Shown: positions 7,160 to 14,302 of the stretch, one piece after another
Numbering within the stretch: the first letter of the stretch is position 1
Layout of the letters: each line of letters begins with the position of its first letter
Assembly (NCBI GenBank): GCA_964519015.1
Contig: CAZFHZ010000085.1
Span: forward strand, 1 to 14,302
Length of the DNA stretch: 14,302 nucleotides
Source: CAZFHZ01 sp964519015
GTDB lineage: Bacteria; Blakebacterota; Blakebacteria; Blakebacterales; CAYUVJ01
Direction of reading: 5' to 3'
Notes under the pieces: model-generated
What the model was told of the DNA's origin: nothing
What the model saw: the letters and a program-made list of their open reading frames with translations, nothing else
The model's database searches: none
Position numbers and translations under genes: made by a program

Positions 7160-10100
7160 ATGGGTGAACTGCGACTCATCGAGGGGAGCTGGCCGGAACT
7201 GGAGGCGGCCCTGGTCGACCGCCTGCAGACGGCGCCGGTCGCCTACCCCTGGTCCTCCCGCTGGCTGCTGGTGCCGCACCGCGGGCTGCGCGCCCACCTG
7301 CACGGGTTGCTCGCCCGCCGGCTGGGCGCCCTGGCCGGGTTGAGAACCCTCTATCTGCGCGAGGCCGCCGGCGCGGTCGTGGAGGCCTCCGGCGCCCCGC
7401 CTCCGGTCATGCTCACCGAGCCGGCCCGTGACCTGCTGCTGCGGGACGCGGTCCGGGAGCAGGGACCCGCCGTCGAAGCCCTCCTGGGCGGTCCCGCCCG
7501 GCTCACCCCCGCTTTCCAGCAGGCGCTGCGCAAGACGATCTACGACCTGCGGGAGGCCGGGATTGAACCGGACGCGGTGGCCGCGCTGGCGGCCGCCGCC
7601 TCGGGACGGTCCCGCGGACGGCTGCGCATGGTGGCCGCGGTCTACCGCTCCTGGTCGGAGCGGGTCGAACGGCTCGCCCGCGCTCACCGCACCGGAGTGG
7701 CGGCCGTCCACGACCGGGAAGGTCTGCTGCGATCGGCCGCCGCCGCGCTGGCCCGGGGGACGGCGGTCCCGGCCGAGCAGGTGGTGGTCTACGGTTTCTA
7801 CGACCTGACCGGGGGACAATCGGCCTTCCTGGAAGCGCTCTCCGCGGCTACCGGGGTGGACCTGCTGGTCCCGGTCTATCCTGAGACCGAGGCCTACGCC
7901 GGCCCCCTGCTGGCCCACTGGCGCCGGTTGGCCGGAGAGGGAGGGGGGCCGGAAGCAGCTCGGTCGCCTTCCCCGGCCGCCGCCGGCGAAGTGGACGAGC
8001 CTTTCGACTGGCTGCCCCTGGAGGGGTTGTTCGAACGGCTTCAGGCTCCGTCCGCCCGGGCTCCCGCGGGGGAGAGGGGGGAAGGGAGGGCCACCGTCAC
8101 CATCGCCTCGGCCCCCGGTCCGGGACGGGAGGTGGACCTGACCCTGCGCCTGCTGGCTGCCGGCTGGTCGGCCGGGTTGCCGGCCGAGGCGACCCGGGTG
8201 GCCGCCCCGGTACCGGAAGCCTACCGGCGCTTGGTGCGCGAAGAGGCGGAGGGAGCCGCCTTCGGTCCCCCGGAGGGGAGTCTGGAAGCGGAACGCGACG
8301 CCCTCCGCCTGCTGCTGGCGGTGCTCGCCCTGACGGCCGGGGAGGTCGCGGCCGCTCCGCTGGCCCAGGCCCTGGAGGTGCTCACCGGTCCCGGGGATCC
8401 GACTCCGCCCGGAGAAAGGCTGCTGCGCGAACTGGCCCCCGCGGCGACGCGGGCGGAGTGGCGGCGGCTGCTGGAGTCCGAACAGGAGCGCGGCGCGACC
8501 CGGATCGCCGAGCTGGAGACCGAAGCCACGGCCGGGGAGCCGGCCGACGATCCGGAGGTCGCTCCCGACCGGGTGGGACGACTCCGCCGCCTGCGCCGGC
8601 GGCAGGAACAGCTCGAGACGGGGATCCGGCTCCTCTCGGTCCTCTCCGTCCACCTGGACGCCCTGCCGGCCGTGGCCGACTGGATGGCGTGGGCCGAACA
8701 ACTCGAGGCCTTGCTGGTCGCGCTCCGCCCCCTGTCCGGTGAGCCGGTCGCCCTGGAGGTCCTGCGGGGACTGGCGCCCCTGGGCACTCCGGGGAGCCGG
8801 GAGGATGTCCGCTGGGCCCTGCGCCGCCGACTGCAGGAGGCCGAGCCCGGTCCCCCGTTCCCCTTCGGCTCGATCATGGACCTGCGGGGCGTCTCGGGCG
8901 AACTCACAGTGGCGCTGGGCATGAGCGAGGCGGGCTGGCCGCGCCGCCCGAGCCCCGACCCGCTCCTGCTCGACAGCGAGCGCCAGGACCTGCGCGGTGA
9001 TCGGCCCTGGCTGCTGCCCGACGCCCGGCAGCGGCTCCCCGAGGACCGGCTCCTCTTCCGGCTGCTGCTGGCTTCGGCCCGGCAGGTGGTGCTGCTCTAT
9101 CCCCGCCTCGAGGTCGACGGGAAGGTGCGCCGGGCCAGCCCCCACCTGCTGGGCCTGGCCCGGCGGATCATCGATCCCGACCTGACCCAGGACGGCCTGG
9201 AGCGGCTGGCCCGCCGGGGGGTGCGCCGGCTCGACGATCCCGCTCCCGGGCCGGCCGAGCCGCTGCTGGGCCGGCTCGACCGGGACCTGGCCGCGGTCGG
9301 GCGGGCGATCGAGGACCGGGACCCGGAGGCGCTCCACGCCCTCTGGGACAGTCCGACCTTCCGGGCCGGCTGGCGGGCCGAGCAGGCGCGCTGGCAGGCG
9401 GGACCCGGCCCCTGGTCGGGCTTTCTCTCGCCGCCGGCGGCCCGGGCGGCGGCGCTCCGTTTCGGCCTGGAGGAGCCCGGCCGGCTCTCGGTCAGCCGGC
9501 TCCAGGATTATGCCATCTGCCCCTGGCGCGCCTTCCTGCTCCACGTGCTGGGCCTGACGCCGGAGCGGGCGGCGGTCACCGGCCGGCTCGATCCCCAGGA
9601 ACGCGGACAGGTCCTGCACCGGGTCCTGGAAGTGTTCGTCTCCGAGGAAGTGGCCGCCGGCCGCTGGCCGCCCGGTGGGGAGGGGGAGGGGGACCCGCTG
9701 GTCCGGCTGGAGGGCCTGGTGGAACGGGAGGTCCGGCGGGCCTACCGCGACCGGGGTCCGGCCGCACCGGTGCTCGAGCGGGTCGACCGGCGCCGCCTGC
9801 TCGACCGGCTGCGGGCCTGGCTGGCCTGGGAAGGGGAGCCGGGGGAGGGGGGAGCGGCCTCCGGGAGCCGGGCCGGGGAGTGGCTGCCGTCGGGTTTCGA
9901 AGTGACCTTCGCGGTCCCGCTGGAGTCGGCCGGACGGCGCCCGGTGCTGCATGGCCGGCTCGACCGGGTGGACACCGACCCGGCGGGCCGGCGCCGAATC
10001 GTCGACTACAAGACGGGCAGCCGCCGGCCGACCGGACCGGATGAGGTGGCCGGCGGGACCAACCTGCAGCTGGCCCTCTACCTGCAGGCCCTGTGCCGGG

Positions 10101-10441
10101 GAGCGGGGGCGGGAGAGGAATGGGTCGCCGGCCTGCTGCTCCACCTGCCGCCGGCCGGTCCGACCTCGGCCCAGGCCTTGACCGCCGGGCAGCTGGCCGA
10201 AAGGGAGGAGGCACTGGCCGCGGTGGTGGCGGGACTGCTGGAGAGCGTGGCGGCCGGGGTCTACACCCGACTCCCTCATGCCCGTCACCTCGACCGGCCG
10301 GCCGGCGGGCTCTGCCGCGACTGCCCGGCGCCGGTGGTCTGCCGGGGCTGGCGGATCGAGGAGGCCCTCCGGCACCTGGAGAGCGACCGGCTCCATCCCC
10401 TGAACCGGGTGCGGGCCCTGCCCCCGGGAGACCGGTCGTGA
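7160..10441 (+). CDS. addB: AddB subunit of the AddAB helicase-nuclease
   Basis: The 1093-residue protein is the AddB/RexB-type partner of AddA, which with it resects double-strand breaks and loads recombinase. The C-terminal RecB-type PD-(D/E)XK nuclease is intact: H820 (GQVLH), D935 (GRLDRVD), D949 and K951 (IVDYKTG), Q970 and Y974 (QLALY). C787 (ICPW) before it and C1052-x2-C1055-x5-C1061 after it reproduce the AddB iron-sulfur cluster pattern that pins the nuclease domain. The N-terminal helicase-like part shows degenerate UvrD-like pieces (for example EDRLLFRLLLASARQVVLLYP near 635-655) but no Walker A: the expected place reads WLLVPHRGLRAHL (35-47). It is therefore likely a scaffold and, in the known enzymes, the Chi-scanning subunit. 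The start is the ATG at 7160 with no good Shine-Dalgarno. The stop overlaps addA by 4 bp. Confidence 0.92.
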   Translation: MGELRLIEGSWPELEAALVDRLQTAPVAYPWSSRWLLVPHRGLRAHLHGLLARRLGALAGLRTLYLREAAGAVVEASGAPPPVMLTEPARDLLLRDAVREQGPAVEALLGGPARLTPAFQQALRKTIYDLREAGIEPDAVAALAAAASGRSRGRLRMVAAVYRSWSERVERLARAHRTGVAAVHDREGLLRSAAAALARGTAVPAEQVVVYGFYDLTGGQSAFLEALSAATGVDLLVPVYPETEAYAGPLLAHWRRLAGEGGGPEAARSPSPAAAGEVDEPFDWLPLEGLFERLQAPSARAPAGERGEGRATVTIASAPGPGREVDLTLRLLAAGWSAGLPAEATRVAAPVPEAYRRLVREEAEGAAFGPPEGSLEAERDALRLLLAVLALTAGEVAAAPLAQALEVLTGPGDPTPPGERLLRELAPAATRAEWRRLLESEQERGATRIAELETEATAGEPADDPEVAPDRVGRLRRLRRRQEQLETGIRLLSVLSVHLDALPAVADWMAWAEQLEALLVALRPLSGEPVALEVLRGLAPLGTPGSREDVRWALRRRLQEAEPGPPFPFGSIMDLRGVSGELTVALGMSEAGWPRRPSPDPLLLDSERQDLRGDRPWLLPDARQRLPEDRLLFRLLLASARQVVLLYPRLEVDGKVRRASPHLLGLARRIIDPDLTQDGLERLARRGVRRLDDPAPGPAEPLLGRLDRDLAAVGRAIEDRDPEALHALWDSPTFRAGWRAEQARWQAGPGPWSGFLSPPAARAAALRFGLEEPGRLSVSRLQDYAICPWRAFLLHVLGLTPERAAVTGRLDPQERGQVLHRVLEVFVSEEVAAGRWPPGGEGEGDPLVRLEGLVEREVRRAYRDRGPAAPVLERVDRRRLLDRLRAWLAWEGEPGEGGAASGSRAGEWLPSGFEVTFAVPLESAGRRPVLHGRLDRVDTDPAGRRRIVDYKTGSRRPTGPDEVAGGTNLQLALYLQALCRGAGAGEEWVAGLLLHLPPAGPTSAQALTAGQLAEREEALAAVVAGLLESVAAGVYTRLPHARHLDRPAGGLCRDCPAPVVCRGWRIEEALRHLESDRLHPLNRVRALPPGDRS
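10426..10430 (+). promoter_or_regulatory. Ribosome binding site inside addB that sets the addA GTG start
   Basis: GGGAG lies seven bases before the GTG at 10438, within the last codons of addB. The same frame is open further upstream to 10093, but only this start has a binding site and the normal distance to the helicase Q-motif and Walker A. Confidence 0.7.
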
Positions 10442-13400
10442 GCACCCGCCCGCGCCGACCCCCCGACCAGCGGGAACGGACCCGGCTGGTGACCGAGCTG
10501 GAGGCCGGGTTCGCAGTCGGCGCCGGGGCCGGATCCGGTAAGACCCGGGTACTGGTCGACCGGGTGCTGGCGCTGGTGGACCGGGGTGTGCGGCTCGAAC
10601 AGATCGTGGCCATCACCTTTACCGATGCGGCGGCCTCCGAGTTGCGGGAGCGGGTCCGGCAGGGGCTGGCCAGGCCTCCCGAGCCCGGGGACCCCACCGT
10701 GCGGGAGCGCCGGGAGGCGGCTCTGGCCGGGCTGGAGCTGGCCCAGCTCACCACCATCCACGGGTTCTGCCGCGCCATCCTGGCCACCCGGCCGGTGGAA
10801 GCCGGCATCTCCCCCGGCTTCCGGGTCCTGGACGCGCTCCAGTCCCGACTGCTGCTCGAGCAGGTCACGGCTCAGGCGCTGGGGGAGGTGGTGGCTAGCG
10901 GAACGGAGGGGCTGGAAGAAGCCCTCCTGGCCGGGCTCGACCTGGGCGGACTGGCCGGACTGATCGGGGGGGTGCTGCGCTATCCCGACCTGGAAACCCG
11001 GCTCGAGACAGCGGAGTACGAGCCCCCGGCGGCGATCCTGGAGGCCCTGCAGCGACTGGCCGGCGAGACCCTGGCGGCCGCCGGCGGTGTGCCGGGCGAC
11101 GACCTGCTGGTCCGGCAGGCCGAGCGGATCGCGGCCGCCACCCGGGAGGTGAGCATCCGCCGGCTCGATCCCGCGGGTGCGGCCGACGTCCTGGCCGCGC
11201 TCAAGGTGGCTCCCCGGGCGGGCAACCAGCGGAACTGGGCGGGGCGGAAAGAGGAACTGGCCCGGCTCAAGGAGGCCTGGAAAGGCCTGCGCGAACGGCA
11301 GGAGGCGGCCCTGGCCGCCCGCCGGGACGCCGCTCTGGCCTGGGGTCTGGCCTGGGCCCGACAGGTCGCCTCGGCCTACCGGGAGCGCAAGGCCCGGATG
11401 GGTGCGCTCGATTTCGACGACCTGCTGCTCTGCACCCGGGACCTGCTGGAGCGGGAGCCGGGACTCACCCGCGGGCTGCGCCGCCAGTACACCCACCTGC
11501 TGGTGGACGAGTTCCAGGACACCGACCCGCTCCAGGCGGAGATCATCCTGCGCCTGGCCGAGGCCGAGGAGGACTTCGCCCCCCGGGCCCGGGAGGCGGT
11601 CCCCGGCCCGGGCCGGCTCTTCCTGGTGGGGGATGAGCACCAGAGCATCTACCGCTTCCGCCGGGCCGACCTGGAGGTCTTCCGGGGGGTCCGACGGCAG
11701 TTGTTGCACTGGGGCGAGGCGGTCCGGCTCCGGACCAGTTTCCGCAGCCGCCCGGCCCTGGTGGGGCTGGCCAACGAGCTCTTCCCGGGGCTGCTGGCGG
11801 GAGAACCCTACGAGCCCCTCGAGCCTTTCCGGACCGGCCCGCCGGCCGGCCCGGTGGTCGAACTGCTCGACCTCGATCCGCTGCTCGAAGAGGGGGAGAC
11901 CGATATCGAGGCCGTGCGCCGGGCGGAAGCCCGGGCGGTGGCCGGCTGGCTGCAGCGGCAGCGGGAGAGCGGGGCCGAGATCGCCGACCCGGTGACCGGG
12001 CGCGCCCGTCCCATGACCTTCGACGATGTGACGATACTCGTCAAAACATACACGGGGGTAAGAACATACGAGGATGAGTTCGAGTGTTACGGTATCCCAT
12101 TCCGGGTGGCCGGCGGGCGGGCCTTCTTCGCCCGCAGCGAGGTCCACCAGACCCTGGCGGTGCTGGCCGCCCTGGCCGACCCGACCGATGAGGCGGCCAC
12201 CGTGGCCGCCCTGCGCTCCCCCTACCTCGGAGTGAGTGACGACGAGCTGGCGCTCTGGGCGGCCGCCGGACGGACCTTCGCGGCGCCCGCCGGGATCGTA
12301 TCCGGACCGGCGGCGGCCATCGCCGGTTGCGACCGCCTGCCGGAGGCGCTCGACCTGCTGGGCCGGCTCCAGAATGAGGCCCGCCGGCTCCCCCCCTCCC
12401 AGACCCTCCGCCGGCTCTGGGAGGTAACCCGCAGTCTCCCTCTGCACGCCCTCAAGCCGGACGGGCGCCGCCGGCTGGCCAACCTGCTCAAGCTGCTCGA
12501 CCTGGCCGCGGCCTGGGAAGGAGCGGCGGCCACCCTGGCCGAGCTGGGCGAGGCGCCGCTCCCCGCACTGAGCGGTCTGGTCGGCTGGCTGGCCGAGCAG
12601 CAGACGGCGGCCACCGAAGGGGAATCGGAACTCGACACCGAAGCGGAGGCGGGGGAGCCCGGCGAGGAGGCCGGGCCGGGGACGGTCACCCTGATGACCA
12701 TCCATGCCGCCAAGGGGCTGGAGTTCCCGGTGGTGGTCCTGCTGGACCGCTCCTACCGGCCCGTCTTCCGAGACACCGCCATCCCGGACCGGGCCGGGGG
12801 GCGGGTGGTGGTCCGCGGGGCCGGGCTCAAGCCGAGTGACTGGGAAGACGCCCAGGAACGGGAAGCGGCCGCCCAGGAAGAAGAAGCCCACCGGCTCCTC
12901 TACGTCGCCTTCACCCGGGCCCGGGAGCAGGTCGTGTTGTGTACCCGGCGGTCGGAGGAAGGGGACGAGGAGGGGAGCGGGAAGCGCTTCCTGGGACCCC
13001 TCGAAGCCGCGCTGGTCCTCCGGGCGGCGGCCGGGGACGGCCCGGTGGTCCGGGTCACGCCCGACCCCCCCCCGGCCGCGACCCCGCGGGCCCACCGGCT
13101 CCCGCGCGACCCGGGGGAACCCGCCGCCGGGGCGATCCGGACCGCGGCGGAGCGGCAGGAGCGCGGGCTGGCCGCCTGGTCGGAGCAGGCCGCCCGGGCC
13201 CGCCGTCCCCGCCTCCGCTCGGCCTCGCAGTTGAGCGGGGCTCTGCCGGAAAACCGGGAGCCGGGACCGGAGGAGGAAGCCTCCCCATGGGATGGATCCC
13301 GCGGGCAGGCGAGGCGGCGTGGCGTACAGGTCCACGAGGCGCTCCGGCGGGTGGTCGAGCGGGGGGCGTCGGTGAGCGAGGCGGTCTCGGCCGTGGTCCG

Positions 13401-13788
13401 GCCGGGGGATCCCCCCGGGCTCGCCGCCGAGGTCGAGCGATTCGTTCACACCGGGGCTGGGCTGCTGGCCGAAACGGCCGCCGAAGGCTGGCGGCCGGTG
13501 GCCGCGGAGTGCCCCCTGCTGGCCGCCACGGCCGGACTCGCCGCTACGCTCCCGGGTCTGACCCCTGAGGTCACCACGCTGACCGGGAGCGCCGACCTGG
13601 TGCTGGAAGGGCCCGGCGGGCGTCTGTGGGTAGTGGATTATAAGACCGACCCGCTTCCCCCCGAAGCCCTGCTGGCCCGCTACCGCCCGCAACTGGAGGT
13701 CTACCGTCAGTCCCTGGCCGCGGCCACCGGACGGGAGGTCGTTGCCGAGCTCTGGAGCCTCACCGATGGACGCCGGATCCCGCTCTGA
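10438..13788 (+). CDS. addA: AddA subunit of the AddAB helicase-nuclease
   Basis: The 1116-residue ATP-dependent 3'-5' helicase and nuclease has a complete set of superfamily 1A motifs. These are the Q-motif glutamine Q11, Walker A G28-AGAGSGK35-T36, motif Ia AITFTDAAASELRERV, Walker B D357-E-F-Q-D361, motif III G398-D-E-H-Q-S-I-Y405, motif IV RTSFRSRP, motif V LMTIHAAKGLEF (752-763) and motif VI YVAFTRARE (822-830). A low-complexity linker (about 870-960) leads to the RecB-type nuclease: H966, D1053 (LTGSAD), D1067 and K1069 (VVDYKTD), Q1085 and Y1089. Length is close to but below that of typical AddA. GTG is used as start (ribosome binding site GGGAG), overlapping the addB stop as GTGA, so the two subunits are translationally coupled. 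Oddities are an AT-rich rare-codon island at 12031-12099 and a run of nine C at 13065-13073. The protein acts in the cytoplasm on DNA ends for RecA-dependent repair. Confidence 0.96.
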   Translation: MSTRPRRPPDQRERTRLVTELEAGFAVGAGAGSGKTRVLVDRVLALVDRGVRLEQIVAITFTDAAASELRERVRQGLARPPEPGDPTVRERREAALAGLELAQLTTIHGFCRAILATRPVEAGISPGFRVLDALQSRLLLEQVTAQALGEVVASGTEGLEEALLAGLDLGGLAGLIGGVLRYPDLETRLETAEYEPPAAILEALQRLAGETLAAAGGVPGDDLLVRQAERIAAATREVSIRRLDPAGAADVLAALKVAPRAGNQRNWAGRKEELARLKEAWKGLRERQEAALAARRDAALAWGLAWARQVASAYRERKARMGALDFDDLLLCTRDLLEREPGLTRGLRRQYTHLLVDEFQDTDPLQAEIILRLAEAEEDFAPRAREAVPGPGRLFLVGDEHQSIYRFRRADLEVFRGVRRQLLHWGEAVRLRTSFRSRPALVGLANELFPGLLAGEPYEPLEPFRTGPPAGPVVELLDLDPLLEEGETDIEAVRRAEARAVAGWLQRQRESGAEIADPVTGRARPMTFDDVTILVKTYTGVRTYEDEFECYGIPFRVAGGRAFFARSEVHQTLAVLAALADPTDEAATVAALRSPYLGVSDDELALWAAAGRTFAAPAGIVSGPAAAIAGCDRLPEALDLLGRLQNEARRLPPSQTLRRLWEVTRSLPLHALKPDGRRRLANLLKLLDLAAAWEGAAATLAELGEAPLPALSGLVGWLAEQQTAATEGESELDTEAEAGEPGEEAGPGTVTLMTIHAAKGLEFPVVVLLDRSYRPVFRDTAIPDRAGGRVVVRGAGLKPSDWEDAQEREAAAQEEEAHRLLYVAFTRAREQVVLCTRRSEEGDEEGSGKRFLGPLEAALVLRAAAGDGPVVRVTPDPPPAATPRAHRLPRDPGEPAAGAIRTAAERQERGLAAWSEQAARARRPRLRSASQLSGALPENREPGPEEEASPWDGSRGQARRRGVQVHEALRRVVERGASVSEAVSAVVRPGDPPGLAAEVERFVHTGAGLLAETAAEGWRPVAAECPLLAATAGLAATLPGLTPEVTTLTGSADLVLEGPGGRLWVVDYKTDPLPPEALLARYRPQLEVYRQSLAAATGREVVAELWSLTDGRRIPL
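13065..13073 (+). repeat. Homopolymer run of nine C inside addA
   Basis: Nine consecutive C residues encode part of D876-P-P-P879 in the linker between the helicase core and the nuclease domain. It is the longest homopolymer I noticed in the window. A one-base slip either way would end translation before the catalytic nuclease aspartate (at 13234 for a loss, 13568 for a gain). Confidence 0.9.
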
Positions 13789-13909
13789 ATCCATTCGGAT
13801 GCGGAAAATCCCTGCAACCCCGATGGGCCTGGAGTCGTTATGAGAGAAAAGGACCGGGTGGGGACGGCCGCCGAACGACGGTGGTCCACGACGGTCCGGG
13901 CGCTCTCGG

Positions 13910-13927
13910 GGGTCCCGCCCGGGACCC
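13910..13927 (+). repeat. Hairpin-forming inverted repeat downstream of addA
   Basis: GGGTCCC (13910-13916) and GGGACCC (13921-13927) form a 7-bp perfect stem with loop GCCC in the 157-bp gap between addA and the SRPBCC gene. There is no T-tract after it, so it is not a classical terminator. It ends 18 bases before the GTG of the next gene and could affect messenger structure there. The rest of the gap (13789-13909) holds nothing I recognise; a weak TTATGA at 13838 has no matching -35. Confidence 0.5.
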
Positions 13928-13932
13928 GGGAT

Positions 13933-13939
13933 GGGGGGA
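13933..13939 (+). promoter_or_regulatory. Ribosome binding site favouring the GTG start at 13946
   Basis: GGGGGGA is placed six bases before the GTG at 13946. The in-frame ATG at 13931 overlaps this site and has no binding site of its own at proper distance, so GTG is the preferred start. Confidence 0.55.
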
Positions 13940-13945
13940 ACGCAC

Positions 13946-14302
13946 GTGACGATCAATGCCAGCGCTCCGGCGGTGGCCCGCAAGGAGATCCGGATCAAGG
14001 CCCGGCCCGAGGAGGTCTGGGCGATCCACACCGACATCAGCGGGTGGTGGAAGTGGAACGCCGATGTGACCGAGTCGAAGCTCCACGGAGCCCTGGGCGA
14101 GGGAACCACCTTCGATTGGAAAACGCGCGGCACCGGGATCAGCTCCCGGATCGAGCTGCTCGAGCCCGGGCGGCGCATCGGCTGGACCGGGCGTTCCTTC
14201 GGCACCCGGGCAGTCCATCTCTGGACCCTGATCCCCGACGGAGAGGGGACGCTGCTCCAGACCGAGGAATCGATGGAGGGGTGGCTGGTCAACCTGCTGC
14301 GC
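13946..14302 (+). CDS. SRPBCC (START/polyketide cyclase-like) domain protein, 3' end beyond window
   Basis: The 119 visible codons are open to the right edge. The N-terminal pattern of a short strand, then KARPEEVWAIHTDISGWWKWNADV (read across residues 18-41), matches the SRPBCC superfamily opening, in which a strand is followed by xPxxVWxxxxD and a conserved W. Next come a strand with GTTFDWKTRGTGISSRI (53-69), ELLEPGRRIGWTG (70-82) and TRAVHLWTLIPDGEGTLLQTEES (88-109), the expected antiparallel strands around a hydrophobic ligand cavity. Family members bind lipids or small hydrophobic molecules or act as cyclases or stress proteins; the specific role is unknown. There is no signal peptide, so it is probably cytoplasmic. 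It may be co-transcribed with addBA, but a 157-bp gap with a hairpin lies between. The ATG at 13931 in the same frame would add five residues. Upstream the frame is closed by a TGA at 13841-13843. Confidence 0.82.
   Translation, partial: MTINASAPAVARKEIRIKARPEEVWAIHTDISGWWKWNADVTESKLHGALGEGTTFDWKTRGTGISSRIELLEPGRRIGWTGRSFGTRAVHLWTLIPDGEGTLLQTEESMEGWLVNLLR

Noticed and set aside
7100..10396. A 1098-codon open frame on the minus strand opposite addB
   Set aside because: It has the same cause: few stops arise antisense to GC-rich codons. The composition is low-complexity and there is no start signal or family resemblance.
10093..10437. N-terminal extension of AddA back to an ATG at 10093
   Set aside because: It would overlap the conserved end of addB, adds a Gly/Pro/Arg-rich segment without homology features, and has no ribosome binding site comparable to the one before the GTG at 10438.
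10572..11506. Two copies of the E. coli Chi octamer GCTGGTGG (10572-10579, 11499-11506) inside addA
   Set aside because: Chi is specific to each lineage, and both copies fall on common Leu-Val/Asp codons of conserved helicase sequence, so chance is sufficient in this base composition.
10285..14292. A 1335-codon open frame on the minus strand opposite addA and its neighbours
   Set aside because: It lies antisense to a gene with complete, correctly spaced helicase and nuclease motifs. Its translation is rich in Gly, Pro, Arg and Gln with no domain pattern, as expected for the mirror frame of strongly GC3-biased codons.
13840..14302. Open frame from ATG at 13840 through the right edge in another phase
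   Set aside because: The translation is Arg/Pro-rich with no pattern, while the overlapping frame from 13946 has a clear SRPBCC signature and a ribosome binding site.
1..14302. Novel defence island, CRISPR array, mobile element or RNA gene
   Set aside because: I looked on both strands for spaced direct repeats, transposase or integrase motifs, tRNA-like cloverleaf and anti-phage domains and saw none. AddAB has anti-phage side effects in some hosts, but this copy looks like the ordinary repair enzyme.

Overview
The window is GC-rich (roughly 63% in the left third by hand count of sample lines, above 70% on the right) and densely coded. All credible genes lie on the plus strand. Several traits together point to a Gemmatimonadota-type bacterium in the FCB neighbourhood: an ADOP/MacB-type permease, a PorT-like beta-barrel, a secreted S9 peptidase with Gly/Ala-rich insertions, a signal-peptide-bearing 6-bladed beta-propeller protein, and a promoter-like box matching TAnnTTTG (the Bacteroidetes-type -7 element). 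This assignment is an inference; there is no rRNA or other phylogenetic marker in the window.

Left block (1-2552): the 3' part of an ABC transporter permease, a small outer-membrane beta-barrel protein, and a lipoprotein-like class C beta-lactamase family serine hydrolase. The three are packed stop-to-start (TAA immediately followed by ATG, then a 4-bp ATGA overlap), so they are very probably one envelope operon. Middle block (2553-7159): two separately transcribed genes for exported proteins. The first is a large S9 (prolyl oligopeptidase) family peptidase, with its own promoter-like region before it and a strong hairpin terminator after it. The second is a 6-bladed beta-propeller protein, also followed by a hairpin with a T-rich tail.

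Right block (7160-13788): addB and addA, overlapping by 4 bp (GTGA). They encode the AddAB helicase-nuclease that processes double-strand DNA breaks for recombination. AddA has a full set of superfamily 1A helicase motifs plus a C-terminal RecB-type nuclease. AddB has a RecB-type nuclease bracketed by the four-cysteine iron-sulfur signature and no Walker A motif. Nothing here suggests that AddAB has been converted to a new purpose. After a 157-bp gap with a hairpin, a START/SRPBCC-domain gene runs off the right edge.

I found no tRNA, rRNA, CRISPR array, insertion sequence, phage gene or convincing novel defence system. The points most worth a second look are: a sharp AT-rich, rare-codon island inside addA; a run of nine C in the addA linker where a slip would remove the nuclease domain; the tightly coupled permease/barrel/serine-hydrolase cassette; and the TAnnTTTG promoter candidate.
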